DNA of 45,178 nt from Halorubrum coriense DSM 10284 (GCF_000337035.1 NZ_AOJL01000060.1:367073-412250), one strand, 5' to 3'; shown: positions 8,850 through 18,285, counted from the first letter of the stretch. Notes: generated by a model from the sequence alone, not told the origin. Made by a program: numbers and translations.

Positions 8850-9251
8850 TCAGTACGTGTCGACCGAGACGAACGGCTCGAAGTCGTCCGCGTTTCGGGT
8901 GACGACGGTCATCCCCTCGGCGTCGGCGACCCCGGCGATCAGCAGGTCCGCGGTGGCGGCGTCGACGGCCCGTCTCGTGTGGTCGTCCGAGCGGTACAGC
9001 GAGGCCTCGAAAGCGCTCGCGGCGAGGGCGTGGTCGGCCGCGATCGGCACGACGTCGAGCCACTCGAACGCGGCCGCGAGACGCGCCGGGTTGAACTCGT
9101 CGTCGAGGCGGAGACCGACCGCGACCTCCTTGTAGTTCATCGCGGTCGTCGCGAACTCGGCTTCCTCGTGTGACTCGAGGAACCGGCGAACGCCGTCGTC
9201 ACCGGCGAGGTAATCGATCAGAAACGTGGTGTCGAGCAGGTACCGAGTCAC
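8850..9251 (-). CDS. vapC: PIN-domain ribonuclease toxin, VapC-type
   Basis: A 133-residue PIN-domain protein. The first conserved acidic residue is D7 in YLLDTTFLIDYL. Further acidic positions sit in NYKEVAVGL and in AATADLLIAGVA, and the C-terminal strand VVTRNADDFEPF is the classic PIN ending. These residues coordinate Mg2+ or Mn2+ for endoribonuclease activity in VapC toxins, which usually cut tRNA or rRNA. It overlaps the end of the antitoxin-like gene by four bases (ATGA), so the two are co-translated, as is usual for toxin-antitoxin pairs. The RNA target cannot be read from the sequence. Confidence 0.88.
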   Translation of the reverse strand: MTRYLLDTTFLIDYLAGDDGVRRFLESHEEAEFATTAMNYKEVAVGLRLDDEFNPARLAAAFEWLDVVPIAADHALAASAFEASLYRSDDHTRRAVDAATADLLIAGVADAEGMTVVTRNADDFEPFVSVDTY

Positions 9252-9574
9252 GCCGACTCCCCGGTGTCGCCGTCGCCGTCGTCGGTGTCAGTGCCGTCGT
9301 CCGACCGACCGCAGTCGTCCGGGTCAGCCAACCGATCGATCGCCGCAGTCTGCCGGTCGCCCGCCGACTCGTCGAAGCGCTCTCGCGAGGCGGCCGCGCC
9401 CTCCCGAAGCGAGTCGGCCGCCTCGGGCGACAGCGAGCCGAACCCCTCGCGCCAGCCGCCCTCGCTCTCGTCGATCAGCCGGTCGATGAGGTCGGTAAAG
9501 CTCTCGTCGTCGCGCTTCCGAGCGCGGAGGCGCTCGTACACCTCCTCGCGCACGCCGATCGTCTTGGTTGGCAT
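9248..9574 (-). CDS. vapB: VapB-type antitoxin
   Basis: A 108-residue protein whose N-terminus (MPTKTIGVREEVYERLRARK, then DDESFTDLIDRLI) matches the haloarchaeal VapB-like antitoxins. A short beta strand and two helices form the DNA-binding and dimerisation part. The longer acidic C-terminal tail (residues about 45-108) would wrap and block the PIN toxin. It precedes vapC with a 4-base overlap. A TATA-like run at 9601-9606 lies 27-32 bases upstream, so the pair is probably a leaderless two-gene operon repressed by its own products. Confidence 0.82.
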   Translation of the reverse strand: MPTKTIGVREEVYERLRARKRDDESFTDLIDRLIDESEGGWREGFGSLSPEAADSLREGAAASRERFDESAGDRQTAAIDRLADPDDCGRSDDGTDTDDGDGDTGESA

Positions 9575-9600
9575 CTCGTTTGTGTATGTGTTTGTGCGTG

Positions 9601-9606
9601 TAAAAA
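9601..9606 (-). promoter_or_regulatory. TATA-like box of vapBC
   Basis: On the coding strand the A/T run reads TTTTTA, 27-32 bases before the vapB ATG at 9574. This is the expected position for a leaderless mRNA. Confidence 0.55.
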
Positions 9607-9668
9607 TGGTCGAGAACGGTGCGGATCGAGTGGCGTCCGCGGCCGCACCGATCGGCCGCGTCGACCGA

Positions 9669-10952
9669 TCAGTCGTGGAGGTGGTCGACGACTGCGTCGG
9701 CGTCGTTCGGGACCGGTTCGGGGTCGCCGCCGGCCTCGTAGGCGGCGTCGGGGTCCTTGAGGAGGTGGCCGGTCGTCAGGCAGACCACCCGCTCGTCGTC
9801 GTCGACGACGCCCTCGCGGCGGAGCTTCTTGAGGCCCGCGAGGCTCGCGGCGGAGGCGGGCTCGACGCCGACGCCCTCGCTTGCGAGGTGGCGCTGCGCG
9901 GCGGTGATCTCCGGGTCGCTCACGGCGACGGCGGTCCCGCCGGTGTTGCGGATGCCGGGGAGCGCCTTCGGCGCGTTGACGGGGTTGCCGATGCGGATCG
10001 CGGTCGCGCGCGTCTCGACGTCCTCCCAGCGTCGGATCTCGTCGTTCCCCTCCTCGACCGCCTCGACCATCGGCGCGGCGCCCTCCGCCTGGACGCCGGT
10101 GAGCTTGGGGACCTCGTCGGGATCGAGTGCGCCCGACTGGACGAGCTCGCGGAACCCCTTATAAAGCGCCGAGGTGTTCCCGGCGTTGCCGACGGGGAGG
10201 ACGATGCGGTCCGGGAAGACGCCGTAGTCGGCGTAGAACTCCTCTAAGATCTCGAAGCCGATCGTCTTCTGGCCCTCCAGCCGGAACGGGTTCAGCGAGT
10301 TGAGCAGGTACGCCTCGCCGCGGGCGGCCAGCTCCTGAACGATGTCGAGGCACGCGTCGAAGTTGCCGTCGACCTCTAAGATGCGCGCGCCGTGGAGGCT
10401 CGCCTGCGCGATCTTCCCGGCGGCGACCTTCCCCTCCGGGAGGAGGACGAGCGTCTGCATCCCGCCGCGGCCGCCGTAGGCCGCGAGCGCGGCCGAGGTG
10501 TTCCCGGTGGAGGCGCACGCGAGCGCGCCGACGCCCAGCTCTTTCGCGACCCGGACGCCGACGGTCATCCCACGGTCTTTGAACGAGCCGGTGGGGTTCA
10601 TCCCCTCGTGTTTGAACCGGAGCGCGTCGACGCCGACCGCCTCCTCGATGCGTGGGACGCGGTGGAGCGGGGTGTCGCCCTCGGGCAGCGTGACGCCGAG
10701 GTCGAAGGGGAGCCCCTCGCGGTAGCGCCAGACGCCGCGGTCGGGGCCGTCCGTGGACGCGCCCGACCCGAACTCGTCGAACGTCGGCGGGTCGGCGTAC
10801 CGGACTTCGAGGAGACCGTCGCACTCGTCGCAGGTGTACCGGACCGCCTCGAACGGGGCGAACGTCTCGTCGCACGCGATACACGCGAGCCACGTCCCGT
10901 CGTCGGCGCAGTCGGGCACCGCCGGGGCCGCGGCGTCGATGGCAAAATCCAT
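9669..10952 (-). CDS. thrC: Threonine synthase
   Basis: A 427-residue PLP enzyme that converts O-phosphohomoserine to threonine. The PLP lysine is K125 in NPTGSFKDRGM. ACASTGNTSAALAAYGG and the glycine-rich PVGNAGNTSALYKGF supply the phosphate-binding loops. An N-terminal zinc ribbon with CxxC pairs at residues 24/27 and 41/44 is a feature of many archaeal threonine synthases. The length fits the family. It is transcribed on its own strand downstream of a short GC-rich gap. With serA and the aspartate kinase at 33.7 kb it shows a free-living amino-acid biosynthetic capacity. Confidence 0.95.
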   Translation of the reverse strand: MDFAIDAAAPAVPDCADDGTWLACIACDETFAPFEAVRYTCDECDGLLEVRYADPPTFDEFGSGASTDGPDRGVWRYREGLPFDLGVTLPEGDTPLHRVPRIEEAVGVDALRFKHEGMNPTGSFKDRGMTVGVRVAKELGVGALACASTGNTSAALAAYGGRGGMQTLVLLPEGKVAAGKIAQASLHGARILEVDGNFDACLDIVQELAARGEAYLLNSLNPFRLEGQKTIGFEILEEFYADYGVFPDRIVLPVGNAGNTSALYKGFRELVQSGALDPDEVPKLTGVQAEGAAPMVEAVEEGNDEIRRWEDVETRATAIRIGNPVNAPKALPGIRNTGGTAVAVSDPEITAAQRHLASEGVGVEPASAASLAGLKKLRREGVVDDDERVVCLTTGHLLKDPDAAYEAGGDPEPVPNDADAVVDHLHD

Positions 10953-11031
10953 TACGTCGGCGTCGGTACCGACGGGGCTTAAGACGGGCGGTCGGAACGG
11001 ACGTTGCCGCCCGAAGCGAACGCGTTCGGCC

Positions 11032-11247
11032 TCAGTCGACGATGATCTCGGAGCTCTCGTCGCCCCCGTCGTCGCCGGAGCCGAGGCGGTCCTGATAGCG
11101 CTGGATCCAGTCGGCGAAGCAGTCGGGGCAGAGCCGCTGGGTGTCGATGTTCGCCCGGTCGACGCTCAGCCGGACGGTGCGCGCGAGCGCGTCCGTGGTG
11201 GGGTCGCCGCAGGCGTCGCAGGGCTCGGTCGTCGGCGCGTCGCTCAT
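11032..11247 (-). CDS. Small haloarchaeal zinc-finger protein
   Basis: A 71-residue protein with two CxxC pairs, CDAC near residue 10 and CPDC near residue 41, which should bind one zinc ion. Short proteins of this kind are abundant and conserved in Halobacteria (DUF7569-like, from memory), but their roles are mostly unknown. The C-terminal third is acidic. It sits between thrC and upp, all on the minus strand with separate gaps. Confidence 0.72.
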   Translation of the reverse strand: MSDAPTTEPCDACGDPTTDALARTVRLSVDRANIDTQRLCPDCFADWIQRYQDRLGSGDDGGDESSEIIVD

Positions 11248-11324
11248 GTCCTACCGGTCGCGGCGGCAGCTCTTAAAAGTACGTCGGCGGACCGGGGAAC
11301 GGCGGCGGGGGCGACGGGACGGCG

Positions 11325-12002
11325 TCAGACCGTCCGGAACGCTCGGTCGCCGGCGTCGCCGAGGCCGGGGACGATGAACCCGTCGTCGTCGAGGCGGTCG
11401 TCGATGGCGACCGTCAGCAGGTCCGCCTCGGGGACAGCCTCGCTCACGCGGACGAGGCCGGCGGGCGCGGAGACCGCGGAGAGGACGAACAGGTCCTCGA
11501 AGTCGTCGGCCTCGTCGAGGACGTGGTCGAGGACGGCGGCCATCGTCGACCCGGTCGCGAGCATCGGGTCCGCGACGATGACGGTGTCGTCCGGCCGGAT
11601 CTCGGGGAGCTTCACGTAGTCGATAGTGATCGGGAACTCGCCGTCCTCGGTCATCCCGGCCGCCTCGTCGCGGCCGGCGGAGATGACGCCCTGCTTCGCG
11701 CGGGGGAACGCCTTCAGGAGCCCCTCGACGAAGGGCGTGGCTGCGCGGAGGACGTTGATGATCACCACGTCGTCGAGGCCCTTCACGCGCTCGCCGGTGG
11801 TCTCCGCGAGCGGGGTCTCGACCGGGACGTACTCGGTCTCCATCGCGCCGTCGATGATCTCGTAGCCGCAGATGCGGCCGAGCTTCACCAGTCCCTTGCG
11901 GAACGCGACCTGCTCGGTGTCGACGTCGCGCAGCCGCGAGAGGGTGTCCGTCGCCAGCGCGTGCGTGATGAGGTACGCGTCGTCTCGGTCTTCGATCGTC
12001 AT
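11325..12002 (-). CDS. upp: Uracil phosphoribosyltransferase
   Basis: A 225-residue enzyme of pyrimidine salvage that makes UMP from uracil and PRPP. The PRPP-binding loop is [20 protein letters not shown], and the C-terminal uracil-binding stretch is [15 protein letters not shown]. Both match bacterial and archaeal UPRT. The length is normal. The gene starts 27-33 bases downstream of a TATA-like TTAAAAC at 12029-12035, so it is probably leaderless and has its own promoter. Confidence 0.96.
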   Translation of the reverse strand: MTIEDRDDAYLITHALATDTLSRLRDVDTEQVAFRKGLVKLGRICGYEIIDGAMETEYVPVETPLAETTGERVKGLDDVVIINVLRAATPFVEGLLKAFPRAKQGVISAGRDEAAGMTEDGEFPITIDYVKLPEIRPDDTVIVADPMLATGSTMAAVLDHVLDEADDFEDLFVLSAVSAPAGLVRVSEAVPEADLLTVAIDDRLDDDGFIVPGLGDAGDRAFRTV

Positions 12003-12028
12003 CGTTCGGAACCGCGCCCGGAACGGTC

Positions 12029-12035
12029 TTAAAAC
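12029..12035 (-). promoter_or_regulatory. TATA-like box of upp
   Basis: The run TTAAAAC on the plus strand (GTTTTAA on the coding strand) is 27-33 bases before the upp ATG at 12002. Confidence 0.55.
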
Positions 12036-12093
12036 GTGGCAAATCGGGCGCTCGCCGGGTCGCGTCCGGGGGGCGACCGCCCCCGCGAGGGGC

Positions 12094-12324
12094 CTAGCGG
12101 AGCGCGACGACGTACGTCACCGCGAAGAGGATCACGGCGAGCGTCGCGACGTTCCGGAGCGACAGCGTCGCCGTCCCAACGAAGTCGAGCCCCCAGACGA
12201 TCATCCAGGCGAACCACGCCGAGAGCACGGCGTTCATGACGAGCAGCACCTTGGGGTCGCCCGAGGAGCGCTCGACGCCCTCGCGGATCCCGCCCTCGTC
12301 GCCCGCGTCACCGTCGGCGCTCAT
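12094..12324 (-). CDS. Small two-helix membrane protein
   Basis: A 76-residue protein with a charged N-terminal third and two hydrophobic segments ([20 protein letters not shown] and [17 protein letters not shown]). It is conserved-looking for Halobacteria, but no function is recognised. The start at 12324 gives MSADGD, which suits the acidic N-terminus; upstream in-frame codons to 12408 are arginine-rich and non-coding in character. It is divergent from the membrane protein starting at 12383. Confidence 0.65.
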   Translation of the reverse strand: MSADGDAGDEGGIREGVERSSGDPKVLLVMNAVLSAWFAWMIVWGLDFVGTATLSLRNVATLAVILFAVTYVVALR

Positions 12325-12382
12325 ACGCCGACTCGCGGCTGTGCGCCACTTAGCTCTTGTCCGTCCGGGTCGTACGGCGCCC

Positions 12383-12709
12383 ATGGTCGACCCGGTCCGC
12401 CTCCGCAACCGACGCGGGGAGTCCGTCGACGCGGTCCCCTTCCTCGTGACGACGGGGCTCGCGTTCGCGCTGGTCTTCTCGTTCGGGCCGCTGTACGGGC
12501 TCGCCTACGGGCTGTCGCTGTCTGTCGCGCTGGTCCTCTCGGCGGCCGCGTTCGGCGTCGCGGCGTGGGTGGCGTACCGGCAGCTCGTCCGGTGCGCGCC
12601 GCCGGTCGACGCCGGACCGCTCCCCTCCGGCCCGCGGTTCGAGCGACTGCTGTACGCGGGGATCGGGCTGGGGCTCGCCTTCCTCGCGCTCACGCTGCCG
12701 CTGCTGTGA
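12383..12709 (+). CDS. Three-helix membrane protein, unknown function
   Basis: A 108-residue protein with three clear hydrophobic segments: about residues 18-36, 42-65 and 88-108. The start MVDPVRLRNRRGESVDAVPF gives a basic cytoplasmic N-terminus. No family is recognised. It diverges from the small membrane protein at 12094-12324, with only 58 bases between the two starts, so their promoters overlap and may be co-regulated. Confidence 0.65.
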   Translation: MVDPVRLRNRRGESVDAVPFLVTTGLAFALVFSFGPLYGLAYGLSLSVALVLSAAAFGVAAWVAYRQLVRCAPPVDAGPLPSGPRFERLLYAGIGLGLAFLALTLPLL

Positions 12710-12810
12710 CGAGGCGTCGGGGGCGCGGACCGGCGACCTCCGCGGGTCACCTGTGCGAACGGCTCGCACGACACCGGGGAACTAACAGGAACGATGCGAA
12801 TAGTTATTAT

Positions 12811-13050
12811 ATGGGCATCTTCGAGACGGTGACCGACGCGCTGGCGGGGTCGACGGGGACGGCACCGGGGGCCGCCGGCGACGACGGCTCCGAGGGGGCG
12901 TACTGGTGCGACGACTGCGGCGTCCGCGTCCGCGACGTCGACGTCGACGACGAGGGGCTCGACCGCGACGCGGAGGGGACGCCGACGTGTCCCGACTGCG
13001 GCGACGCGATGCGGTTCGAGCGCGCGACCGGCGGCGGCTGCGCCTGCTGA
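12811..13050 (+). CDS. Small zinc-finger protein
   Basis: A 79-residue protein. A glycine/alanine-rich N-terminus leads into a CxxC pair (CDDC) and a second pair (CPDC) about 30 residues later, followed by MRFERATGGGCAC. The two pairs should form a zinc ribbon. A TATA-like TTATTAT ends directly before the ATG at 12811, so the true promoter position is unclear; the protein start is supported by its acidic composition. Confidence 0.7.
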   Translation: MGIFETVTDALAGSTGTAPGAAGDDGSEGAYWCDDCGVRVRDVDVDDEGLDRDAEGTPTCPDCGDAMRFERATGGGCAC

Positions 13051-13110
13051 CCCGGCCGGCGGGAGACGGCTGCGCCCGCCGAACCGGCCGATCCCGGTCG
13101 GGCCGACGGA

Positions 13111-14370
13111 CTACGGCTCTCGGAGCGCGACCTCGTCGCCCTGCTCGGTCGGAAACGGGGCGGGGTCGGCGTCGGCGGGGTCGTCGCCGATCCCCGGGTC
13201 GCCGAGCTCCGCGACTTCGGCGTCGGTGACGAGCGCGTCGTCGAGCCGCGAGGCGAGGGCGTCCTCGTCGACGCGGGTGCCGATGACGACGTACTCGGTC
13301 AGCCGGTCGCCGCGCTCGGCGTCCCAGTCGAGGTTCGGGCGATTGGAGCGAAGCATGTCGCGCTCGACCGACGGGAGCCCGGCGATCCACGGGCCGAGCG
13401 CGGTGACGCGGACCGACCGCGCCGCCTGCCCGACCTGCTGGCGCTGGTCGGTGCCCGCGACCCACAGCGTCCCCTTCGACCGGACCACGTCCGGGGGGAG
13501 GTCGCGGAGGACGGCCGCGATCCGGTCGGGGTGGAACGGCCGCCGCCGGCGGTAGGTGAAGGAGTCGACGCCGTACTCGGCCTCCGGATGGCGGTGGCCG
13601 TGGTCGTCACCGTCGTGGTCGTCCCGTTCGTCGTCGTCGCTGTGGCCGTGACCACGGTCTTCGTCGAGCGCGCGCTTCCAGCCGGGGAGGTCGCCGAGTT
13701 CGCCCGCGTCGAACAGGCCGACGCCGAGGAGGCGGTCGGGGTCGACCGCGGAGAACTCCGTGACGACCGTCTCCGCGTCGGGCTGGAGCGCGCCGACGAG
13801 CGCGGTCGCCTCGTCGACCTCGGCGTCGGTACAGAGGTCCGCCTTGTTACAGACGACGAGGTTCGACACCTCGATCTGCTCGACGAGGAGGTCCGAGAGC
13901 GGCCGGTCCGCGTCGCCGGGCGCACCGCGTCGCTCGGGTGTCGACTCCCCGCCGAAGGCGTCGAGGAACTGCCGGGTGTCGACGACGGTCACGAGGGCGT
14001 CGACCCGGTACCGCGCCGCCGCGCGCGACTCGGTCGTGAACAGCCGGGCGACCGGGGCGGGCTCGGATATCCCCGACGACTCGACGACCAGCGCGTCGAA
14101 CGAGCGCTCGTTCGCGAGCCGCACCACGGCGCTCTCGAGGTCGTCCTGAAGCTCGCAGCAGATACAGCCGTTCGACAGCTCCGTGACGCCCTCGACGTCG
14201 ACCGCCGACTCCTCGGCGATCAGGTCCGCGTCGACGTTCACGTCCCCCATGTCGTTGACGAGCACGGCGATATCGCGGTCGCCGGCGTTCCGGAGGAGGT
14301 GGTTCAGGAGCGTCGTCTTGCCGGCTCCGAGGCTCCCCGAGAGCACGGTGACCGGGATCCGGTCGTCCAT
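13111..14370 (-). CDS. CobW/COG0523-family GTPase, putative zinc metallochaperone
   Basis: A 419-residue G3E GTPase. The P-loop GSLGAGKTT is at residues 12-20, the metal-binding CICC motif (family pattern CxCC) at 69-72, and the guanine-specificity motif is CNKADL. A histidine/aspartate-rich loop ([15 protein letters not shown], then HGHRH) joins the GTPase to the CobW C-terminal domain, which starts near [18 protein letters not shown]. Family members deliver zinc or other metals to client enzymes, using the His-rich loop to hold metal. No metal-regulated neighbour or Zur-like site is visible. The ATG at 14370 was chosen because the P-loop normally lies within the first 20 residues. Confidence 0.9.
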   Translation of the reverse strand: MDDRIPVTVLSGSLGAGKTTLLNHLLRNAGDRDIAVLVNDMGDVNVDADLIAEESAVDVEGVTELSNGCICCELQDDLESAVVRLANERSFDALVVESSGISEPAPVARLFTTESRAAARYRVDALVTVVDTRQFLDAFGGESTPERRGAPGDADRPLSDLLVEQIEVSNLVVCNKADLCTDAEVDEATALVGALQPDAETVVTEFSAVDPDRLLGVGLFDAGELGDLPGWKRALDEDRGHGHSDDDERDDHDGDDHGHRHPEAEYGVDSFTYRRRRPFHPDRIAAVLRDLPPDVVRSKGTLWVAGTDQRQQVGQAARSVRVTALGPWIAGLPSVERDMLRSNRPNLDWDAERGDRLTEYVVIGTRVDEDALASRLDDALVTDAEVAELGDPGIGDDPADADPAPFPTEQGDEVALREP

Positions 14371-14505
14371 GGGCGTGGGTGTTCGGGGAGCGACTTCAAC
14401 GCCCCGGCGCTCGCGGCGACGCCGACGCGGGCCGGGGACGAACGACCCGGACGCCCGTCGTCCCGAGCCGATACGTTGATACGCCGGGGTCGTCGAACTC
14501 GCGCC

Positions 14506-14715
14506 ATGGTTCTGTCCGCCTCCGCCGTGTCGCTGGTCAGCGTCACGGTGACCGTGCTGATGATCGCCGCGATGCTGTACCTCGTCTGGGGATCGCTCGA
14601 CAGCGACATCCACTCGCCGAGCCCCGGCGACGAGGACCGTCCCGAAATCGACGACGCCGAGGACGCCGACGCCGACGACGCCGCGGGCGAACTCTCCGAC
14701 GGACGCTCCGCCTGA
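14506..14715 (+). CDS. Small single-pass membrane protein with acidic tail
   Basis: A 69-residue protein. One hydrophobic helix spans about residues 5-28 ([22 protein letters not shown]); the rest is a very acidic tail rich in Asp and Ala. This shape is common among small conserved haloarchaeal proteins of unknown role. The intergenic region to the divergent CobW-type gene is 135 bases. Confidence 0.62.
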   Translation: MVLSASAVSLVSVTVTVLMIAAMLYLVWGSLDSDIHSPSPGDEDRPEIDDAEDADADDAAGELSDGRSA

Positions 14716-14802
14716 GGCCCCGCGAACCGAGAGGGAGGCCGCGCCGCGGACAGCGGCGACCGGACCGCGACAAGTTTTAACACGGGAGGAGTGTCATGAG
14801 AG

Positions 14803-15102
14803 ATGATGACAGTAGCCGACCGGATCGAGAGGTTTCGGGCGGTCCTCGAGGAGTGGGTCCGGGGCCTGTACCACGGGATGGTCACGCACCCGGCCTACGA
14901 GAAGATCGAGAAGGAAGCGGAGGACACCGAAGACGAGTTCCTGCTCGCGTGCTTCCCCGACGCGTTCGGTATCCCCTCGCCGGTCTCGTACTACACCGCC
15001 GAGCTGCTCCCCTACCTCGAAGACGAGTTCGAAGCGTGGGAGCGGCGGCTGTGGGACCGCGAGAGCCTCATCGAGCGGAAGGGCCAGCAGTACCACTTCT
15101 GA
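14803..15102 (+). CDS. Conserved small protein upstream of a Get3/ArsA-type ATPase
   Basis: A 99-residue acidic, mostly helical protein rich in Trp, Tyr and Phe (WVRGLYHGMVTHPAYEKIEK; PSPVSYYTAELLPYLEDEF). It has no transmembrane helix and no recognised domain. A TATA-like TTTTAA at 14775-14780 lies 23-28 bases upstream. The gene ends 28 bases before the ATPase gene on the same strand, so the two are probably one operon. A role as partner or regulator of the ATPase is inference from position alone. The gene begins ATGATG; the second ATG at 14806 is an equally possible start. Confidence 0.75.
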   Translation: MMTVADRIERFRAVLEEWVRGLYHGMVTHPAYEKIEKEAEDTEDEFLLACFPDAFGIPSPVSYYTAELLPYLEDEFEAWERRLWDRESLIERKGQQYHF

Positions 15103-15130
15103 TGACGGACCGCACCTCACGCCCCGAGTG

Positions 15131-16084
15131 ATGGAGCGGTTCGTCTTCTTCGGCGGCAAGGGCGGGGTCGGGAAGACCACCGTCTCGTGCGCGTACGCCC
15201 ACCGCTGCGCGCGCGACGGTCTCCGAACGCTCGTCGTCTCGACCGACCCGGCCCACTCGGTGTCGGACGTGTTCGACCAGCGGTTCGGGGACGAGCCCGA
15301 GTCGGTCGCGGGCGTCGATGGGCTCGACGCGCTGGAGATCGACCCCGAAGACGAGATGCAGCGCCACCTCGACGAGATCCGCGAGTCGCTCTCTGAGCAG
15401 GTGTCGGCGGCGATGGTGTCGGAGATCAACCGCCAGCTGGAGATGTCCCACGGGACGCCCGGCGCGTACGAGTCCGCGCTCTTCGACGCGTTCGTCGACG
15501 TGATGCGGTCGGAGAGCGAGCCGTACGACCGGGTCGTGTTCGACACCGCGCCCACGGGGTCGACGCTGCGGCTGCTCGGGCTGCCGGAGTTCCTCGGCGA
15601 CTGGATCGACCGGCTGCTGTACAAGCGGAAGCAGTCGATCGACCTGTTCGAGAAGGCCGCGATCGGCGACATGGAGCCGCGACGCCTGCTGGAGGGCGAC
15701 CCCGTGATCGAGCGGCTCCAGGAGCGCAAGGAGTTCTTCGAGTACGCCGGGGAGACGATGCGGTCCGACGCCGCCTTCTTCCTCGTGTTCAACCCCGACC
15801 AGCTGTCGGTCAACGAGACGGCGCGCGCCATCGAGGGGTTCACCGAGCGCGACCTGCGCGTCCGCGGGCTCGTGGCGAACAAGCTCACGCCGCTCCCCGA
15901 CGACGACGAGGCCGGGAAGGGGGCTCGCTACCTCCGCGAGAAGGTCGCGACCGAGCGCGACCGGCTCGCGCAGGTCCGCGACGAGTTCGACCCGCCGCTC
16001 GTCGCCGAGATCGAGTCCCGAACCACGGAGGTCCGCGGCGACGTGCTCGCCGACGTGGCCGCGTCGCTCGACGTGGAGCCGTAG
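15131..16084 (+). CDS. Get3/ArsA-family ATPase
   Basis: A 317-residue P-loop ATPase of the ArsA/TRC40/Get3 group. The deviant Walker A motif KGGVGKTT is at residues 10-17. The switch I-like stretch STDPAHSVSDVFDQ and the switch II-like DTAPTGSTLRLL are both typical. It is a single-domain protein like Get3, not the fused double-domain bacterial ArsA. The zinc-binding CxxC of eukaryotic Get3 is absent. No arsenite pump or ArsR gene is nearby. Delivery of tail-anchored membrane proteins is therefore more likely than arsenite export, but unproven for haloarchaea. An in-frame GTG at 15128 would add one residue. Confidence 0.9.
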   Translation: MERFVFFGGKGGVGKTTVSCAYAHRCARDGLRTLVVSTDPAHSVSDVFDQRFGDEPESVAGVDGLDALEIDPEDEMQRHLDEIRESLSEQVSAAMVSEINRQLEMSHGTPGAYESALFDAFVDVMRSESEPYDRVVFDTAPTGSTLRLLGLPEFLGDWIDRLLYKRKQSIDLFEKAAIGDMEPRRLLEGDPVIERLQERKEFFEYAGETMRSDAAFFLVFNPDQLSVNETARAIEGFTERDLRVRGLVANKLTPLPDDDEAGKGARYLREKVATERDRLAQVRDEFDPPLVAEIESRTTEVRGDVLADVAASLDVEP

Positions 16085-16358
16085 GTTCCTCGGAGCCGAG
16101 CGCGCGGCTGCGGGCCGCGGGCCGGAACCGCGCACAGCGACGACCGGAACCGCGGGTGGTGGGGATGTGCGACCGCGTCCGGGTGCGCGCGAGGCGGGTC
16201 GGCGGCCGTTTGGCGCGAATTTTACCGGTCCATCAGAAAAATTAAGTTCGTTTCGACGGTGAGTACGGTCTCTCTATCGAGCGAAATCGGAGATCATCAT
16301 GAACGAAGATAACGTTTAAGTTGAACATAGTGAATCGATACCACGAGGCAGGGACCCT

Positions 16359-18245
16359 ATGACAAGTGTAATCTGGATCGTCGTCGCCGTGCTCAGTACG
16401 TTCACCGTGGGCTACGTGGGGTACTCGCGGTACCTCTCTCGGTTCGTCGACCTCGACGACGAACGGGAGACGCCGGCACACAAGTACGAGGACGGCCAAG
16501 AGTACGTACCGGCGAAGAAGCCGGTGCTGTTGGGGCATCACTTCTCGAGTATCGCGGGCGGCGCGCCGATCGTCGGACCGATCACCGCGGGGGCCATCTG
16601 GGGCTGGGTGCCGGCGCTGCTGTGGGTCGCCATCGGCAACCCGCTGATGGGCGCGGTCCACGACTTCATCTCGCTGTCGGGGTCGATGCGACACGAGGGG
16701 AAGTCGATCGGCTACATCATCGGCGAGTACGTCGGCGAGCGCGGCAAGGACATGCTGCTGTGGTTCGCGTTCCTCACCATCATCCTCGTGGTGGCGGTGT
16801 TCGCGCTCGTCGTCGGTATCGTGTTGAACGCGTTCCCCTCGGCCGCGACGGCGAGCCTCGTGTACATCGCGCTGGCGTTCGGGTTCGGCGTCTACCTGTA
16901 CCAGCTCGACGGCCCGTTCCTCCCGGGGACGGTAGTGTTCGTCGCGGGCGTGTTCGCGGGCGTCTGGCTCGGTATCCAGTACCCAATGGCGCTGTTCCCG
17001 GCCGTGGAGACCGGCGCGTACCCCGCGGGGACCATCGTCCTCTTGGAGTTCCTCGGGAACGGCGCGTGGCTGCCCGGCGCGGTGGTGAGCGCGGACGCCA
17101 TCCTCCAGCCGAACGTCGCGGCGTGGGTGCCGGTCATCCTCGTCTACGCGTCGCTGGCGAGCGCGCTCCCGGTGTGGGTGCTGCTCCAGCCCCGCGACTA
17201 CCTGTCGTCGTTCCTCCTCTACTCGGGGGTCGGCGGCGCGCTGCTCGCGATCATCGTCGGGACGCTCCTCGGCACCTCGGCCCAGCCGCTGACCGTCGAT
17301 CCCTCGATCGGCGCGTACATGGGCTTCTTCGGCAGCGACCTGGCGATCGGGGAGCGCGGGATCACGCCGCTGTTCCCGCTGCTGTTCGTCACCATCGCCT
17401 GCGGGACGATCAGCGGGTTCCACTCGCTGGTGTCGTCGGGGACGACGGCGAAACAGCTGAACAAGGAGAGCGACGCCCGCCTCATCGGCTACGGCGGCAT
17501 GCTCGGCGAGGGGCTGCTCGCGTCCGTCGCCATCTCGACGCTCGCCGTGGCCGGGGCGACCACCGCGGCCGCGGGCGGCGGCATCGGGGGTGCGCTGCCG
17601 AACTTCGCGACCGGCGGCGGGATCATCCTCACCAGCCTCGGGATCCCGCAGAGCTTCGGCGCGCCGTTCATGGCGCTCGTCCTGGTGAGCTTCCTGCTCA
17701 CCTCGACCGACACCGCGGCGCGGCTCGGGCGGTACATGATGGAGGAGATCGTCGGGACGACCGGGAGCGGAACGACGACAGGCTTCTCCGCCGACCTCGG
17801 CAGCGTCGCCAAGGGCCGGTACACGAACCCGGCCGTCCAGTCGCTCGTCGCGTACCTGCTCGTCATCTCCGGCGAGTGGGTGACGCTGTGGGCGCTGTTC
17901 GGCGGTGCGAACCAGCTCCTCGCGGCGTTGGCGCTGCTCGCCGGCACCGTCTGGCTCGCGAACTGGGACGAGTCCAAACAGCTCGCCTCCACCGGCGTCC
18001 CGATGACGATCATGGTGACGATAACCGTCCTCGGGCTGTCGTGGGTGGCGCTGTGGGACAACCTCTACCAGAAGCTCATCCTCGGGAACGTGGCCGGGCT
18101 CAGCGGACAGATATCGGCGGTGGTCCAGATGGGGCTCGCGTTCGTCCTCATCTACCTGGCGCTGTCGCTGGTGCGGATCGGCTACGACAACATCACGACC
18201 GTGCGGGGCGGCAGCGGCGCGACGGCCGAACCGAGCGACGACTGA
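16359..18245 (+). CDS. cstA: Carbon starvation protein CstA family, peptide or pyruvate transporter
   Basis: A 628-residue protein with many hydrophobic helices. The N-terminal CstA signature is present: GYSRYLSRFVDLDDERETPA, then GHHFSSIAGGAPIVGPI, and NPLMGAVHDFISLSGSMRHEG. The conserved GFHSLVSSGTTAKQLNKESDA and SFLLTSTDTAARLGRYM are also there. Bacterial CstA and its paralogues import peptides or pyruvate during carbon limitation. The haloarchaeal substrate is unknown. The gene stands alone behind a 274-base gap with an A/T-rich TTTAAGTT at 16316-16323 as likely promoter and a leader of about 10 bases or more. Confidence 0.93.
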   Translation: MTSVIWIVVAVLSTFTVGYVGYSRYLSRFVDLDDERETPAHKYEDGQEYVPAKKPVLLGHHFSSIAGGAPIVGPITAGAIWGWVPALLWVAIGNPLMGAVHDFISLSGSMRHEGKSIGYIIGEYVGERGKDMLLWFAFLTIILVVAVFALVVGIVLNAFPSAATASLVYIALAFGFGVYLYQLDGPFLPGTVVFVAGVFAGVWLGIQYPMALFPAVETGAYPAGTIVLLEFLGNGAWLPGAVVSADAILQPNVAAWVPVILVYASLASALPVWVLLQPRDYLSSFLLYSGVGGALLAIIVGTLLGTSAQPLTVDPSIGAYMGFFGSDLAIGERGITPLFPLLFVTIACGTISGFHSLVSSGTTAKQLNKESDARLIGYGGMLGEGLLASVAISTLAVAGATTAAAGGGIGGALPNFATGGGIILTSLGIPQSFGAPFMALVLVSFLLTSTDTAARLGRYMMEEIVGTTGSGTTTGFSADLGSVAKGRYTNPAVQSLVAYLLVISGEWVTLWALFGGANQLLAALALLAGTVWLANWDESKQLASTGVPMTIMVTITVLGLSWVALWDNLYQKLILGNVAGLSGQISAVVQMGLAFVLIYLALSLVRIGYDNITTVRGGSGATAEPSDD

Positions 18246-18285
18246 CCCCGGTTCGACGCGGCTTTTTCGAAACGACCGGTGACGC

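Noticed and set aside
16246-16265. ORB-like sequence before cstA
   Set aside because: It has the GTCGAAACGAA part on the minus strand but lacks both the TTCCA side and the G run.
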